64,000 nucleotides of DNA from Apostichopus japonicus (GCF_037975245.1 NC_092568.1:14099501-14163500), one strand, 5' to 3'; counted from the stretch's first letter, positions 39,856 through 55,130 are shown. The notes: a model not told the origin generated them from the letters alone. Made by a program: numbers and translations.

Positions 39856-42800
39856 TTCGACACCGATCAATCGAATGTTCACCACCCATCAATCGAATGT
39901 TCGACACCGATTAATCGAATGTTCGGCACCCATCAATCGAATGTGCGACACCGATCAATCGAATGTTCGACACCGATCAATCGAATGACACCCATCAATC
40001 GAATGTTCGACACAGATCATTCGAATGTTCGGCACCAATCAATCAAATGTGCGACACCGATATTCGAATGTTCGGCACCCATCAATCGAACGTTCGGCAC
40101 CGATTAATCAAATATGCGACACCGACCACACAAATGTGCAATACCGATCAATCGAATGTGCGACACCCATCAATCGAATGTTCGGCACCCATCAATCGAA
40201 TGTTCGACACCCATCAATCGAATGTTCGACACCGATCAATCGAATGATACCCATCAATCGAATGTTCGATACAGATCATTCGAATGTTCGGCACCAATCA
40301 ATCGAATGTTAGACATCGATTATTCGAATGTGCGACACCGATCAATAGGATGTGCGACGACAATCAATCGAATGTGCCACACCGATCAATCGAATGTGCG
40401 ACACCCATCAATCGAATGTTCGACACCGATTATTCGAATGTTCGGCACCAATCAATTTAATGTTCGACACCGATCAATCGAATGTGCGACACCGATCAAT
40501 CGGATGTGCGACACCGATCAATCGAATGTTCGACACCGATCAATCGAATGTGCGACACCGATCAATCGGATGTGCGACACCGATCAATCGAATGTTCGAC
40601 ACCGATCAATCGAATCACACCCATCAATCGAATGTTCGACACAGATCATTCGAATGTTCGGCACCCATCAATCGAATGTTCGGCACCGATTAATCGAATA
40701 TGCGACACCGACCAAACGAATGTGCAATTCCGATCAATCGAATGTTCGACACCGATCAATCGAATGTGCGACACCCATCAATCGAATGTGCAGTACCGAT
40801 CAATCGAATGTGCGACACCCATCAATCAAATGTTCGGCACCGATCAATCGAATGATACCATCAATCGAATGTTCGACACAGATCATTCGAATGTTCGGCA
40901 CCAATCAATCGAATGTTCGACACCGATTATTCGAATGTTTGGAACCAATCAATCGAATGTTCGACACCGATTATTCGAATGTGCGACACCGATCAATAGG
41001 ATGTGCGACAACAATCAATCGAATGTTCGGCACCTATCAATCGAATGTGCGAAATCGATCAATCGAATGTGCGACACCGATCAATCGAATGTTCGACACC
41101 GATCAATCGAATGTGCGACACCGGTCAATGGTATGTGCGACACCCAACAGTCGAATGTGCGAAACCCATCAATCGAATGTTCGACACCGATCAATCGAAT
41201 GTGCGACACCCATCAATCGAATGTTCGACACCGATCATTCGAATGTTCGGCACCCATCAATCGAATGTTCGACACCGATTATTCGAATGTTCGTCACCAA
41301 TCAATCGAATGTTCGACACCGATCAATCGAATGATACCGATCAATCGAATGTGCGATACCGATCAATCGGATGTGCGACACCCATCAATCGAATGTTCGG
41401 CACCGATTAATCGAATATGCGACACCGACCAAACGAATGTGCAATACCGATCAATCGAATGTTCTACACCGATCAATCGAATGTGCGACACCGATCAATC
41501 GAATGATGTGCGACACCCATCAATCGAATGTTCGACACAGATCAATCGAATGTTCGACATCGATTATTCGAATGTTCGGCACCAATCAATCGAATGTTCG
41601 ACACCGATTAATCGAATGTTCGGCACCCATCAATCGAATGTTCGACACCGATCAATCGAATGTTCGACACCAATCAATCGAATGTGCGACACCGATCAAT
41701 CGGATGTGCGACACCGATCAATCGAATGTTCGACACCGATCAATCGAATGACACCCATCAATCGAATGTTCGACACAGATCATTCGAATGTTCGGCACCT
41801 ATCAATCGAATGTTCGACACCGATCAATCAAATGATACCCATCAATGGAATGTTCGACACAGATCATTCGAATGTTCGGCACCCATCGATCGAATGTTCG
41901 ACACCGATTATTCGAATGTTCGTCACCCATTAATCGAATGTTCGACACCGATCAATCGAATGTTCGACACCGATCAATCGAATGTTCACCACCCATCAAT
42001 CGAATGTTCGACACCGATTAATCGAATGTTCGGCACCCATCAATCGAATGTTCGACACCGATCAATCGAATGTTCGACACCAATCAATCGAATGTGCGAC
42101 ACCGATTAATCGGATGTGCGACACCGATCAATCGAATGTTCGACACCGATCAATCGAATGACACCCATCAATCGAATGTTCGACACAGATCATTCGAATG
42201 TTCGGCACCAATCAATCAAATGTGCGACACCGATATTCGAATGTTCGGCACCCATCAATCGAACGTTCGGCACCGATTAATCAAATATGCGACACCGACC
42301 ACACAAATGTGCAATACCGATCAATCGAATGTGCGACACCCATCAATCGAATGTTCGGCACCCATCAATCGAATGTTCGACACCCATCAATCGAATGTTC
42401 GACACCGATCAATCGAATGATACCCATCAATCGAATGTTCGATACAGATCATTCGAATGTTCGGCACCAATCAATCGAATGTTAGACATCGATTATTCGA
42501 ATGTGCGACACCGATCAATAGGATGTGCGACGACAATCAATCGAATGTGCGACACCGATCAATCGAATGTGCGACACCCATCAATCGAATGTTCGACACC
42601 GATTATTCGAATGTTCGGCACCAATCAATCGAATGTTCGACACCGATCAATCGAATGTGCGACACCGATCAATCGGATGTGCGACACCGATCAATCGAAT
42701 GTTCGACACCAATCAATCGAATGTGCGACACCGATCAATCGGATGTGCGACACCGATCAATCGAATGTTCGACACCGATCAATCGAATCACACCCATCAA

Positions 42801-43370
42801 TCGAATGTTCGACACAGATCATTCGAATGTTCGGCACCCATCAATCGAATGTTCGGCACCGATTAATCGAATATGCGACACCAATCAATCGAATGTGCGA
42901 CACCGATCAATCGGATGTGCGACACCAATCAATCGAATGTTCGACACCGATCAATCGAATCACACCCATCAATCGAATGTTCGACACAGATCATTCGAAT
43001 GTTCGGCACCCATCAATCGAATGTTCGGCACCGATTAATCGAATATGCGACACCGACCAAACGAATGTGCAATTCCGATCAATCGAATGTTCGACACCGA
43101 CCAATCGAATGTGCGACACCCATCAATCGAATGTGCAGTACCGATCAATCGAATGTGCGACACCCATCAATCAAATGTTCGGCACCGATCAATCGAATGA
43201 TACCATCAATCGAATGTTCGACACAGATCATTCGAATGTTCGGCACCAATCAATCGAATGTTCGACACCGATTATTCGAATGTTTGGAACCAATCAATCG
43301 AATGTTCGACACCGATTATTCGAATGTGCGACACCGATCAATAGGATGTGCGACAACAATCAATCGAATG
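39856..43370 (+). repeat. Duplication with 2.1 to 2.3-kb offset
   Basis: The monomer GTTCACCACCC at 39,877 recurs at 41,984 (offset 2,107). The GATATTCG landmark at 40,059 recurs at 42,232, and the cassette at 40,114 recurs at 42,287 (offset 2,173). The 17-bp member GATACCATCAATCG at 40,854 recurs at 43,199 (offset 2,345). The two steps, 66 and 172 bp, equal three 22-bp monomers and seven 22-bp plus one 18-bp monomer. The added 172 bp lies at about 42,865-43,040 and is itself a local doubling that ends with the AATCACACCC member. Confidence 0.82.
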
Positions 43371-43729
43371 TTCGACACCAATCAATCGAATGTTCGAAAC
43401 CGATCAATCGAATGATACCCATCAATTCAATGTTCGACACAGATCATTCGAATGTTCGGCACCCATCGATCGAATGTTCGACACCGATTATTCGAATGTT
43501 CGACACCAATCAATCGAATGTTCGACACCGATCAATCGAATGTGCGACACCGATCAATCGGATGTGCGACACCGATCAATCGAATGTTCGACACCGATCA
43601 ATCGACTGACACCCATCAATCGAATGTTCGACACAGATCATTCGAATGTTCGGCACCTATCAATCGAATGTTCGACACCGATCAATCAAATGATACCCAT
43701 CAATCGAATGTTCGACACAGATCATTCGA
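43371..43729 (+). repeat. Linker segment of ordinary monomers
   Basis: Twenty-two- and eighteen-base monomers in an order related to 34,300-34,620 (GATACCCATC, CCATCGATCG, TTATTCG, GACACCC). Private changes are CAATTCAATG near 43,423 and GATCGACTGACACCC near 43,600. Nothing else is present. Confidence 0.7.
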
Positions 43730-46700
43730 ATGTTCGGCACCCATCGATCGAATGTTCGACACCGATTAATCGAATGTTCGGCACCCATCAATCGAATGTT
43801 CGACACCGATCAATCGAATGTTCGACACCAATCAATCGAATGTTCGAAACCGATCAATCGAATGATACCCATCAATAGAATGTTCGACACAGATCATTCG
43901 AATGTTCGGCACCCATCGATCGAATGTTCGACACCGATTATTCGAATGTTCGGCACCAATCAATCGAATGTTCGACACCGATCAATCGAATGTGCGACAC
44001 CGATCAATCGGATGTGCGACACCCATCAATCGAATGTTTGGCACCGATTAATCGAATATGCGACACCGACCAAACGAATGTGCAATACCGATCAATCGAA
44101 TGTTCTACACCGATCAATCGAATGTGCGACACCGATCAATCGGATGTGCGACACCCCCATCAATCGAATGTTCGACACCAATCAATCGAATGTGCGGCAC
44201 CGATCAATCGAATGTGCGACACCGATCAATAGGATGTGCGACACCGGTCAATCGAATGTGCGGCACCGATCAATCGGATGTGCGACACCCCCATCAATCG
44301 AATGTTCGACACCAATCAATCGAATGTGCGGCACCGATCAATCGAATGTGCAACACCGATCAATAGGATGTGCGACACCGGTCAATCGAATATGCGGCAC
44401 CGATCAATCGAATGTGCGACACCGATCAATCGAATGTTCGACACCCATCAATCGAATGTTCGGCACCGATTAATCGAATATGCGACACCGACCAAACGAA
44501 TGTGCAATACCGATCAATCGAATTTGCGGCACCGATTAATCGAATGTGCGACACCGATCAATCGGATGTGCGACACCCATCGAATAATCGACAACGATCA
44601 TTCGAATGTTCGGTTCACCTATCAATCGAATGTGAGGCACCGATCTTTCGAATGATCGGCACCAATCAATCGAATGTTCGACAGCAATCAATCGAATGTT
44701 CGGCACCCATCAATCGAATGTGCGGCACCGATCAATCGAATATGCGACACCGATCAATCGAATGTGCGACACCCATCAATCGAATGTTCGACACCGATCA
44801 ATCGAATGTGCGACACCCATCAATCGAATGTTCGACACCCATCAATCGAATGTTCGACACCGATCAATCGAATGTGCAGTACCAATCAATCGAATGTGCG
44901 ACACCCATCAATCGAATGTTCGAACCGATCAATCGAATGATACCTTCAATCGAATGTTCGACACAGATCATTCGAATGTTCGGCACCCATCAATCGAATG
45001 TTCGACACCGATCAATCGAATGTGCGACACCGATCAATCGGATATGCGACACCGATCAATCGAATGTTCGACACCGATCAATCGAATGACACCCATCAAT
45101 CGAATGTTCGACACAGATCATTCGAACGTTCGGCACCAATCAATCAAATAATCGACACCAATCATTCGAATGTTCGGCACCCATCCATCGAATGTTCGGC
45201 ACCGATTAATCGAATGATACCGATCAATCGAATGTGCGACACCGATCAATCGGATGTGCGACACCCATCAATCGAATGTTCGGCACCGATTAATCGAATA
45301 TGCGACACCGACCAAACGAATGTGCAATACCGATCAATCGAATGTTCTACACCGATCAATCGAATGTGCGACACCGATCAATCGGATGTGCGACACCCAT
45401 CAATCGAATGTTCGACACCCATCAATCGAATGTTCGGCATCGATTAATCGAATATGCGACACCGACTAAACGAATGTGCAATACCGATCAATCGAATTTG
45501 CGGCACCGATTAATCGAATGTGCGACACCGATCAATCGGATGTGCGACACCCATCGAATAATCGACAACGATCATTCGAATGTTCGGCACCTATCAATCG
45601 AATGTGAGGCACCGATCTTTCGAATGATCGGCACCAATCAATCGAATGTGCGGCACCGATCAATCGAATGTGCGACACCGATCAATCGAATGTGGGACAC
45701 CCATCAATCGAATGTTCGACACCGATCAATCGAATGTGCGACACCCATCAATCGAATGTTTGACACCCATCAATCGAATGTTCGACACCGATCAATCGAA
45801 TGTGCAGTACCGATCAATCGAATGTGCGACACCCATCAATCGAATGTTCGACACCGATCAATCGAATGACACCCATCAATCGAATGTTCGACACAGATCA
45901 TTCGAATGTTCGGCACCTATCAATCGAATGTTCGACACCGATCAATCAAATGATACCCATCAATCGAATGTTCGACACAGATCATTCGAATGTTCGACAC
46001 AGATCATTCGAATGTTCGGCACCCATCGATCGAATGTTCGACACCGATTAATCGAATGTTCGGCACCCATCAATCGAATGTTCGACACCGATCAATCGAA
46101 TGTTCGACACCAATCAATCGAATGTTCGAAACCGATCAATCGAATGATACCCATCAATAGAATGTTCGACACAGATCATTCGAATGTTCGGCACCCATCG
46201 ATCGAATGTTCGACACCGATTATTCGAATGTTCGGCACCAATCAATCGAATGTTCGACACCGATCAATCGAATGTGCGACACCGATCAATCGGATGTGCG
46301 ACACCCATCAATCGAATGTTTGGCACCGATTAATCGAATATGCGACACCGACCAAACGAATGTGCAATACCGATCAATCGAATGTTCTACATCGATCAAT
46401 CGAATGTGCGGCACCGATCAATCGAATGTGCGACACCGATCAATAGGATGTGCGACACCGGTCAATCGAATGTGCGGCACCGATCAATCGAATGTGCGAC
46501 ACCGATCAATCGGATGTGCGACACCCCCATCAATCGAATGTTCGACACCAATCAATCGAATGTGCGGCACCGATCAATCGAATGTGCAACACCGATCAAT
46601 AGGATGTGCGACACCGGTCAATCGAATGTTCGGCACCGATCAATCGAATGTGCGACACCGATCAATCGAATGTTCGACACCCATCAATCGAATGTTCGGC

Positions 46701-47272
46701 ACCGATTAATCGAATATGCGACACCGACCAAACGAATGTGCAATACCGATCAATCGAATTTGCGGCACCGATTAATCGAATGTGCGACACCGATCAATCG
46801 GATGTGCGACACCCATCGAATAATCGACAACGATCATTCGAATGTTCGGCACCTATCAATCGAATGTGAGGCACCGATCTTTCGAATGATCGGCACCAAT
46901 CAATCGAATGTTCGACAGCAATCAATCGAATGTTCGGCACCCATCAATCGAATGTGCGGCACCGATCAATCGAATGTGCGACACCGATCAATCGAATGTG
47001 CGACACCCATCAATCGAATGTTCGACACCGATCAATCGAATGTGCGACACCGATCAATCGAATGTTCGACACCGATCAATCGAATGTGCAGTACCGATCA
47101 ATCGAATGTGCGACACCCATCAATCGAATGTTCGACACCGATCAATCGAATGATACCTTCAATCGAATGTTCGACACAGATCATTCGAATGTTCGGCACC
47201 TATCAATCGAATGTTCGACACCGATCAATCAAATGATACCCATCAATCGAATGTTCGACACAGATCATTCGA
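43730..47272 (+). repeat. 3.5-kb unit, first copy
   Basis: This unit is repeated from 47,273. The offset starts at 3,543 bp (43,730 and 47,273; 44,058 and 47,601). It falls to 3,409 after a 134-bp local doubling at about 44,150-44,285 (five 22-bp and one 24-bp ACACCCCCATC monomer), then to 3,407 after a two-base TT insertion at 44,614-44,615. It is 3,342 from about 45,254, and 3,320 after an extra ACACAGATCATTCG monomer at about 45,990. The first copy also contains a unique 21-bp monomer, GTTCGAACCG, at about 44,919. A subsection starting near 46,020 repeats the start of the unit. Confidence 0.82.
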
Positions 47273-50200
47273 ATGTTCGGCACCCATCGATCGAATGTTC
47301 GACACCGATTAATCGAATGTTCGGCACCCATCAATCGAATGTTCGACACCGATCAATCGAATGTTCGACACCAATCAATCGAATGTTCGAAACCGATCAA
47401 TCGAATGATACCCATCAATAGAATGTTCGACACAGATCATTCGAATGTTCGGCACCCATCGATCGAATGTTCGACACCGATTATTCGAATGTTCGGCACC
47501 AATCAATCGAATGTTCGACACCGATCAATCGAATGTGCGACACCGATCAATCGGATGTGCGACACCCATCAATCGAATGTTTGGAACCGATTAATCGAAT
47601 ATGCGACACCGACCAAACGAATGTGCAATACCGATCAATCGAATGTTCTACACCGATCAATCGAATGTGCGACACCGATCAATCGGATGTGCGACACCCC
47701 CATCAATCGAATGTTCGACACCAATCAATCGAATGTGCGGCACCGATCAATCGAATGTGCAACACCGATCAATAGGATGTGCGACACCGGTCAATCGAAT
47801 ATGCGGCACCGATCAATCGAATGTGCGACACCGATCAATGGAATGTTCGACACCCATCAATCGAATGTTCGGCACCGATTAATCGAATATGCGACACCGA
47901 CCAAACGAATGTGCAATACCGATCAATCGAATTTGCGGCACCGATTAATCGAATGTGCGACACCGATCAATCGGATGTGCGACACCCATCGAATAATCGA
48001 CAACGATCATTCGAATGTTCGGCACCTATCAATCGAATGTGAGGCACCGATCTTTCGAATGATCGGCACCAATCAATCGAATGTTCGACAGCAATCAATC
48101 GAATGTTCGGCACCCATCAATCGAATGTGCGGCACCGATCAATCGAATGTGCGACACCGATCAATCGAATGTGCGACACCCATCAATCGAATGTTCGACA
48201 CCGATCAATCGAATGTGCGACACCCATCAATCGAATGTTCGACACCCATCAATCGAATGTTCGAAACCGATCAATCGAATGATACCTTCAATCGAATGTT
48301 CGACACAGATCATTCGAATGTTCGGCACCCATCAATCGAATGTTCGACACCGATCAATCGAATGTGCGACACCGATCAATCGGATGTGCGACACCGATCA
48401 ATCGAATGTTCGACACGGATCAATCGAATGACACCTATCAATCGAATGTTCGACACAGATCATTCGAACGTTCGGCACCAATCAATCAAATAATCGACAC
48501 CGATCATTCGAATGTTCGGCACCCATCCATCGAATGTTCGGCACCGATTAATCGAATGATACCGATCAATCGAATGTGCGACACCGATCAATCGGATGTG
48601 CGACACCCATCAATCGAATGTTCGGCACCGATTAATCGAATATGCGACACCGACCAAACGAATGTGCAATACCGATCAATCGAATGTTCTACACCGATCA
48701 ATCGAATGTGCGACACCGATCAATCGGATGTGCGACACCCATCAATCGAATGTTCGACACCCATCAATCGAATGTTCGGCACCGATTAATCGAATATGCG
48801 ACAACGACTAAACGAATGTGCAATACCGATCAATCGAATTTGCGGCACCGATTAATCGAATGTGCGACACCGATCAATCGGATGTGCGACACCCATCGAA
48901 TAATCGACAACGATCATTCGAATGTTCGGCACCTATCAATCGAATGTGAGGCACCGATCTTTCGAATGATCGGCACCAATCAATCGAATGTGCGGCACCG
49001 ATCAATCGAATGTGCGACACCGATCAATCGAATGTGGGACACCCATCAATCGAATGTTCGACACCGATCAATCGAATGTGCGACACCCATCAATCGAATG
49101 TTTGACACCCATCAATCGAATGTTCGACACCGATCAATCGAATGTGCAGTACCGATCAATCGAATGTGCGACACCCATCAATCGAATGTTCGACACCGAT
49201 CAATCGAATGACACCCATCAATCGAATGTTCGACACAGATCATTCGAATGTTCGGCACCTATCAATCGAATGTTCGACACCGATCAATCAAATGATACCC
49301 ATCAATCGAATGTTCGACACAGATCATTCGAATGTTCGGCACCCATCGATCGAATGTTCGACACCGATTAATCGAATGTTCGGCACCCATCAATCGAATG
49401 TTCGACACCGATCAATCGAATGTTCGACACCAATCAATCGAATGTTCGAAACCGATCAATCGAATGATACCCATCAATAGAATGTTCGACACAGATCATT
49501 CGAATGTTCGGCACCCATCGATCGAATGTTCGACACCGATTATTCGAATGTTCGGCACCAATCAATCGAATGTTCGACACCGATCAATCGAATGTGCGAC
49601 ACCGATCAATCGGATGTGCGACACCCATCAATCGAATGTTTGGCACCGATTAATCGAATATGCGACACCGACCAAACGAATGTGCAATACCGATCAATCG
49701 AATGTTCGAAATTCATCAATGAAATGTTCGAAACCGATCAATCGAATGATACCCATCAATCGAATGTTCGACACAGATCATTCGAATGTTCGGCACCCAT
49801 CGATCGAATGTTCGACACCGATTATTCGAATGTTCGGCACCAATCAATCGAATGTTCGACACCGATCAATCGAATGTGCGACACCGATCAATCGGATGTG
49901 CGACACCCATCAATCGAATGTTTGGCACCGATTAATCGAATATGCGACACCGACCAAACGAATGTGCAATACCGATCAATCGAATGTTCTACATCGATCA
50001 ATCGAATGTGCGGCACCGATCAATCGAATGTGCGACACCGATCAATAGGATGTGCGACACCGGTCAATCGAATGTGCGGCACCGATCAATCGAATGTGCG
50101 ACACCGATCAATCGGATGTGCGACACCCCCATCAATCGAATGTTCGACACCAATCAATCGAATGTGCGACACCGATCAATCGAATGTGCAACACCGATCA

Positions 50201-50808
50201 ATAGGATGTGCGACACCGGTCAATCGAATGTTCGGCACCGATCAATCGAATGTGCGACACCGATCAATCGAATGTTCGACACCCATCAATCGAATGTTCG
50301 GCACCGATTAATCGAATATGCGACACCGACCAAACGAATGTGCAATACCGATCAATCGAATTTGCGGCACCGATTAATCGAATGTGCGACACCGATCAAT
50401 CGGATGTGCGACACCCATCGAATAATCGACAACGATCATTCGAATGTTCGGCACCTATCAATCGAATGTGAGGCACCGATCTTTCGAATGATCGGCACCA
50501 ATCAATCGAATGTTCGACAGCAATCAATCGAATGTTCGGCACCCATCAATCGAATGTGCGGCACCGATCAATCGAATGTGCGACACCGATCAATCGAATG
50601 TGCGACACCCATCAATCGAATGTTCGACACCGATCAATCGAATGTGCGACACCGATCAATCGAATGTTCGACACCGATCAATCGAATGTGCAGTACCGAT
50701 CAATCGAATGTGCGACACCCATCAATCGAATGTTCGAAACCGATCAATCGAATGATACCTTCAATCGAATGTTCGACACAGATCATTCGAATGTTCGGCA
50801 CCCATCAA
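47273..50808 (+). repeat. 3.5-kb unit, second copy
   Basis: Partner of 43,730-47,272, followed to about 50,808, where CACCCATC replaces the CACCTATC seen at about 47,206. It carries a private 282-bp addition at about 49,701-49,982 that raises the offset from 3,320 to 3,602. It also has private substitutions such as GTTTGGAACCG near 47,580 and GACAACGACTAAACG near 48,800. Confidence 0.82.
49701..49982 (+). repeat. 282-bp insertion with imported motif
   Basis: The stretch duplicates about 49,461-49,700 but begins with GTTCGAAATTCATC then AATGAAATG, a motif otherwise confined to the A and B copies. I found it at about 2,695, 3,710, 5,157, 5,347, 10,906, 11,096 and their copy B partners, and nowhere else right of 29,493. 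The added length equals twelve 22-bp plus one 18-bp monomer. The sequence after the motif (GATACCCATC, ACACAGATCATTCG, CCATCGATCG) also follows the A/B order. This suggests exchange with an A/B-type sequence combined with local duplication. Confidence 0.75.
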
Positions 50809-53800
50809 TCGAATGTTCGACACCGATCAATCGAATGTGCGACACCGATCAATCGGATGTGCGACACCGATCAATCGAATGTTCGACACCGATCAATCGA
50901 ATGACACCCATCAATCGAATGTTCGACACAGATCATTCGAACGTTCGGCACCAATCAATCAAATAATCGACACCGATCATTCGAATGTTCGGCACCCATC
51001 CATCGAATGTTCGGCACCGATTAATCGAATGATACCGATCAATCGAATGTGCGACACCGATCAATCGGATGTGCGACACCCATCAATCGAATGTTCGGCA
51101 CCGATTAATCGAATATGCGACACCGATCAAACGAATGTGCAATACCGATCAATCGAATGTTCTACACCGATCAATCGAATGTGCGACGTCGATCAATCGG
51201 ATCTGCGACACCCATCAATCGAATGTTCGACACCCATCAATCGAATGTTCGGCACCGATTAATCGAATATGCGACACCGACTAAACGAATGTGCAATACC
51301 GATCAATCGAATTTGCGGCACCGATTAATCGAATGTGCGACATCGATCATTCGAATGTTCGACACCAATCAATCGAATGTTCGACACAGATTATTCGAAT
51401 GTTCGTCACCAATCAATCGAATGTTCGACACCGATCAATCGAATGTTCGAAACCGATCAATCGAATGATACCCATCAATCGAATGTTCGACACAGATCAT
51501 TCGAATGTTCGGCACCCATCGATCGAATGTTCGACACCGATCATTCAAATGTTCGGCACCAATCAATCGAATGTGCGACATCGATCAATCGAATGTGCGA
51601 CACCGATCAATCGAATGTGCGACATCGATCATTCGAATCTTCGGCACCAATCAATCAAATGTTCGACACCGATCAATCGAATGATACCGATCAATCGAAT
51701 GTGCGACACCGATCAATCGGATGTGCGACACCCATCAATCGAATGTTCGACACCCATCAATCGAATGTTCGACACCGATCAATCGAATGTGCAGTACCGA
51801 TCAATCGAATGTGCGACACCCATCAATCGACAGTTCGACACCGATCAAGCAAATGTGCGACACCCATCAATGGAATGTTCGACACCCATCAATGGAATGT
51901 TCGACACCGATCAATCGAATGATACCCATCAATCGAATGTTCGACACAGATCATTAGAATGTTCGGCACCCATCGATCGAATGTTCGACACCGATTATTC
52001 GAATGTTCGGCACCAATCAATCGAATGTTCGACACCGATCAATCGAATGTGCGACACCGATCAATCGGATGTGCGACACCGATCAATCGAATGTTCGACA
52101 CCGATCAATCGAATGACACCCATCAATCGAATGTTCGACACAGATCATTCGAACGTTCGGCACCAATCAATCAAATAATCGACACCGATCATTCGAATGT
52201 TCGGCACCCATCCATCGAATGTTCGGCACCGATTAATCGAATGATACCGATCAATCGAATGTGCGACACCGATCAATCGGATGTGCGACACCCATCAATC
52301 GAATGTTCGGCACCGATTAATCGAATATGCGACACCGATCAAACGAATGTGCAATACCGATCAATCGAATGTTCTACACCGATCAATCGAATGTGCGACG
52401 TCGATCAATCGGATCTGCGACACCCATCAATCGAATGTTCGACACCCATCAATCGAATGTTCGGCACCGATTAATCGAATATGCGACACCGACTAAACGA
52501 ATGTGCAATACCGATCAATCGAATTTGCGGCACCGATTAATCGAATGTGCGACATCGATCATTCGAATGTTCGACACCAATCAATCGAATGTTCGACACA
52601 GATTATTCGAATGTTCGTCACCAATCAATCGAATGTTCGACACCGATCAATCGAATGTTCGAAACCGATCAATCGAATGATACCTTCAATCGAATGTTCG
52701 ACACAGATCATTCGAATGTTCGGCACCCATCAATCGAATGTTCGACACCGATCAATCGAATGTGCGACACCGATCAATCGGATGTGCGACACCGATCAAT
52801 CGAATGTTCGACACCGATCAATCGAATGACACCCATCAATCGAATGTTCGACACAGATCATTCGAACGTTCGGCACCAATCAATCAAATAATCGACACCG
52901 ATCATTCGAATGTTCGGCACCCATCCATCGAATGTTCGGCACCGATTAATCGAATGATACCGATCAATCGAATGTGCGACACCGATCAATCGGATGTGCG
53001 ACACCCATCAATCGAATGTTCGGCACCGATTAATCGAATATGCGACACCGATCAAACGAATGTGCAATACCGATCAATCGAATGTTCTACACCGATCAAT
53101 CGAATGTGCGACGTCGATCAATCGGATCTGCGACACCCATCAATCGAATGTTCGACACCCATCAATCGAATGTTCGGCACCGATTAATCGAATATGCGAC
53201 ACCGACTAAACGAATGTGCAATACCGATCAATCGAATTTGCGGCACCGATTAATCGAATGTGCGACATCGATCATTCGAATGTTCGACACCAATCAATCG
53301 AATGTTCGACACAGATTATTCGAATGTTCGTCACCAATCAATCGAATGTTCGACACCGATCAATCGAATGTTCGAAACCGATCAATCGAATGATACCCAT
53401 CAATCGAATGTTCGACACAGATCATTCGAATGTTCGGCACCCATCGATCGAATGTTCGACACCGATCATTCAAATGTTCGGCACCAATCAATCGAATGTG
53501 CGACATCGATCAATCGAATGTGCGACACCGATCAATCGAATGTGCGACATCGATCATTCGAATCTTCGGCACCAATCAATCAAATGTTCGACACCGATCA
53601 ATCGAATGATACCGATCAATCGAATGTGCGACACCGATCAATCGGATGTGCGACACCCATCAATCGAATGTTCGACACCCATCAATCGAATGTTCGACAC
53701 CGATCAATCGAATGTGCAGTACCGATCAATCGAATGTGCGACACCCATCAATCGACAGTTCGACACCGATCAAGCAAATGTGCGACACCCATCAATGGAA

Positions 53801-55130
53801 TGTTCGACACCCATCAATGGAATGTTCGACACCGATCAATCGAATGTGCGACATCGATCAATCGAATGTGCGACACCCATCCATCGAATGTGCGACACCG
53901 ATCAATCGAATGACACCCATCAATCGAATGTTCGACACAGATCATTCGAACGTTCGGCACCAATCAATCAAATAATCGACACCGATCATTCGAATGTTCG
54001 GCACCCATCCATCGAATGTTCGGCACCGATTAATCGAATGATACCGATCAATCGAATGTGCGACACCGATCAATCGGATGTGCGACACCCATCAATCGAA
54101 TGTTCGGCACCGATTAATCGAATATGCGACACCGATCAAACGAATGTGCAATACCGATCAATCGAATGTTCTACACCGATCAATCGAATGTGCGACGTCG
54201 ATCAATCGGATCTGCGACACCCATCAATCGAATGTTCGACACCCATCAATCGAATGTTCGGCACCGATTAATCGAATATGCGACACCGACTAAACGAATG
54301 TGCAATACCGATCAATCGAATTTGCGGCACCGATTAATCGAATGTGCGACATCGATCATTCGAATGTTCGACACCAATCAATCGAATGTTCGACACAGAT
54401 TATTCGAATGTTCGTCACCAATCAATCGAATGTTCGACACCGATCAATCGAATGTTCGAAACCGATCAATCGAATGATACCCATCAATCGAATGTTCGAC
54501 ACAGATCATTCGAATGTTCGGCACCCATCGATCGAATGTTCGACACCGATCATTCAAATGTTCGGCACCAATCAATCGAATGTGCGACATCGATCAATCG
54601 AATGTGCGACACCGATCAATCGAATGTGCGACATCGATCATTCGAATCTTCGGCACCAATCAATCAAATGTTCGACACCGATCAATCGAATGATACCGAT
54701 CAATCGAATGTGCGACACCGATCAATCGGATGTGCGACACCCATCAATCGAATGTTCGACACCCATCAATCGAATGTTCGACACCGATCAATCGAATGTG
54801 CAGTACCGATCAATCGAATGTGCGACACCCATCAATCGAATGTTCGACACCGATCAAGCAAATGTGCGACACCCATCAATGGAATGTTCGACACCCATCA
54901 ATGGAATGTTCGACACCGATCAATCGAATGATACCCATCAATCGAATGTTCGACACAGATCATTAGAATGTTCGGCACCCATCGATCGAATGTTCGACAC
55001 CGATTATTCGAATGTTCGGCACCAATCAATCGAATGTTCGACACCAATCAATCGAATGTGCGACACCGATCAATCGGATGTGCGACACCGATCAATCGAA
55101 TGTTCGACACCGATCAATCGAATGACACCC
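50809..55130 (+). repeat. Four-copy block (spacings 1,212, 713, 1,084 bp)
   Basis: A block marked by CATTCGAACGTTCGG with AATCAAATAATCG (50,936; 52,148; 52,861; 53,945), GACACCGATCAAACG (51,115; 52,327; 53,040; 54,124), GCGACGTCGATC with GGATCTGCG, and GACTAAACG (about 51,277; 52,489; 53,202; 54,286) occurs four times. The second copy is shortened: 499 bp less than the first, equal to twenty-one 22-bp plus three 18-bp monomers replaced by one 17-bp monomer. The third differs near 53,840-53,900, where GCGACATCGATC and CCCATCCATCG replace the first copy's ending. CGACAGTTCG near 51,830 and 53,753 is CGAATGTTCG in the fourth copy at about 54,837. Single related blocks occur near 45,120 and 48,465, the likely source family. 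Confidence 0.87.
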
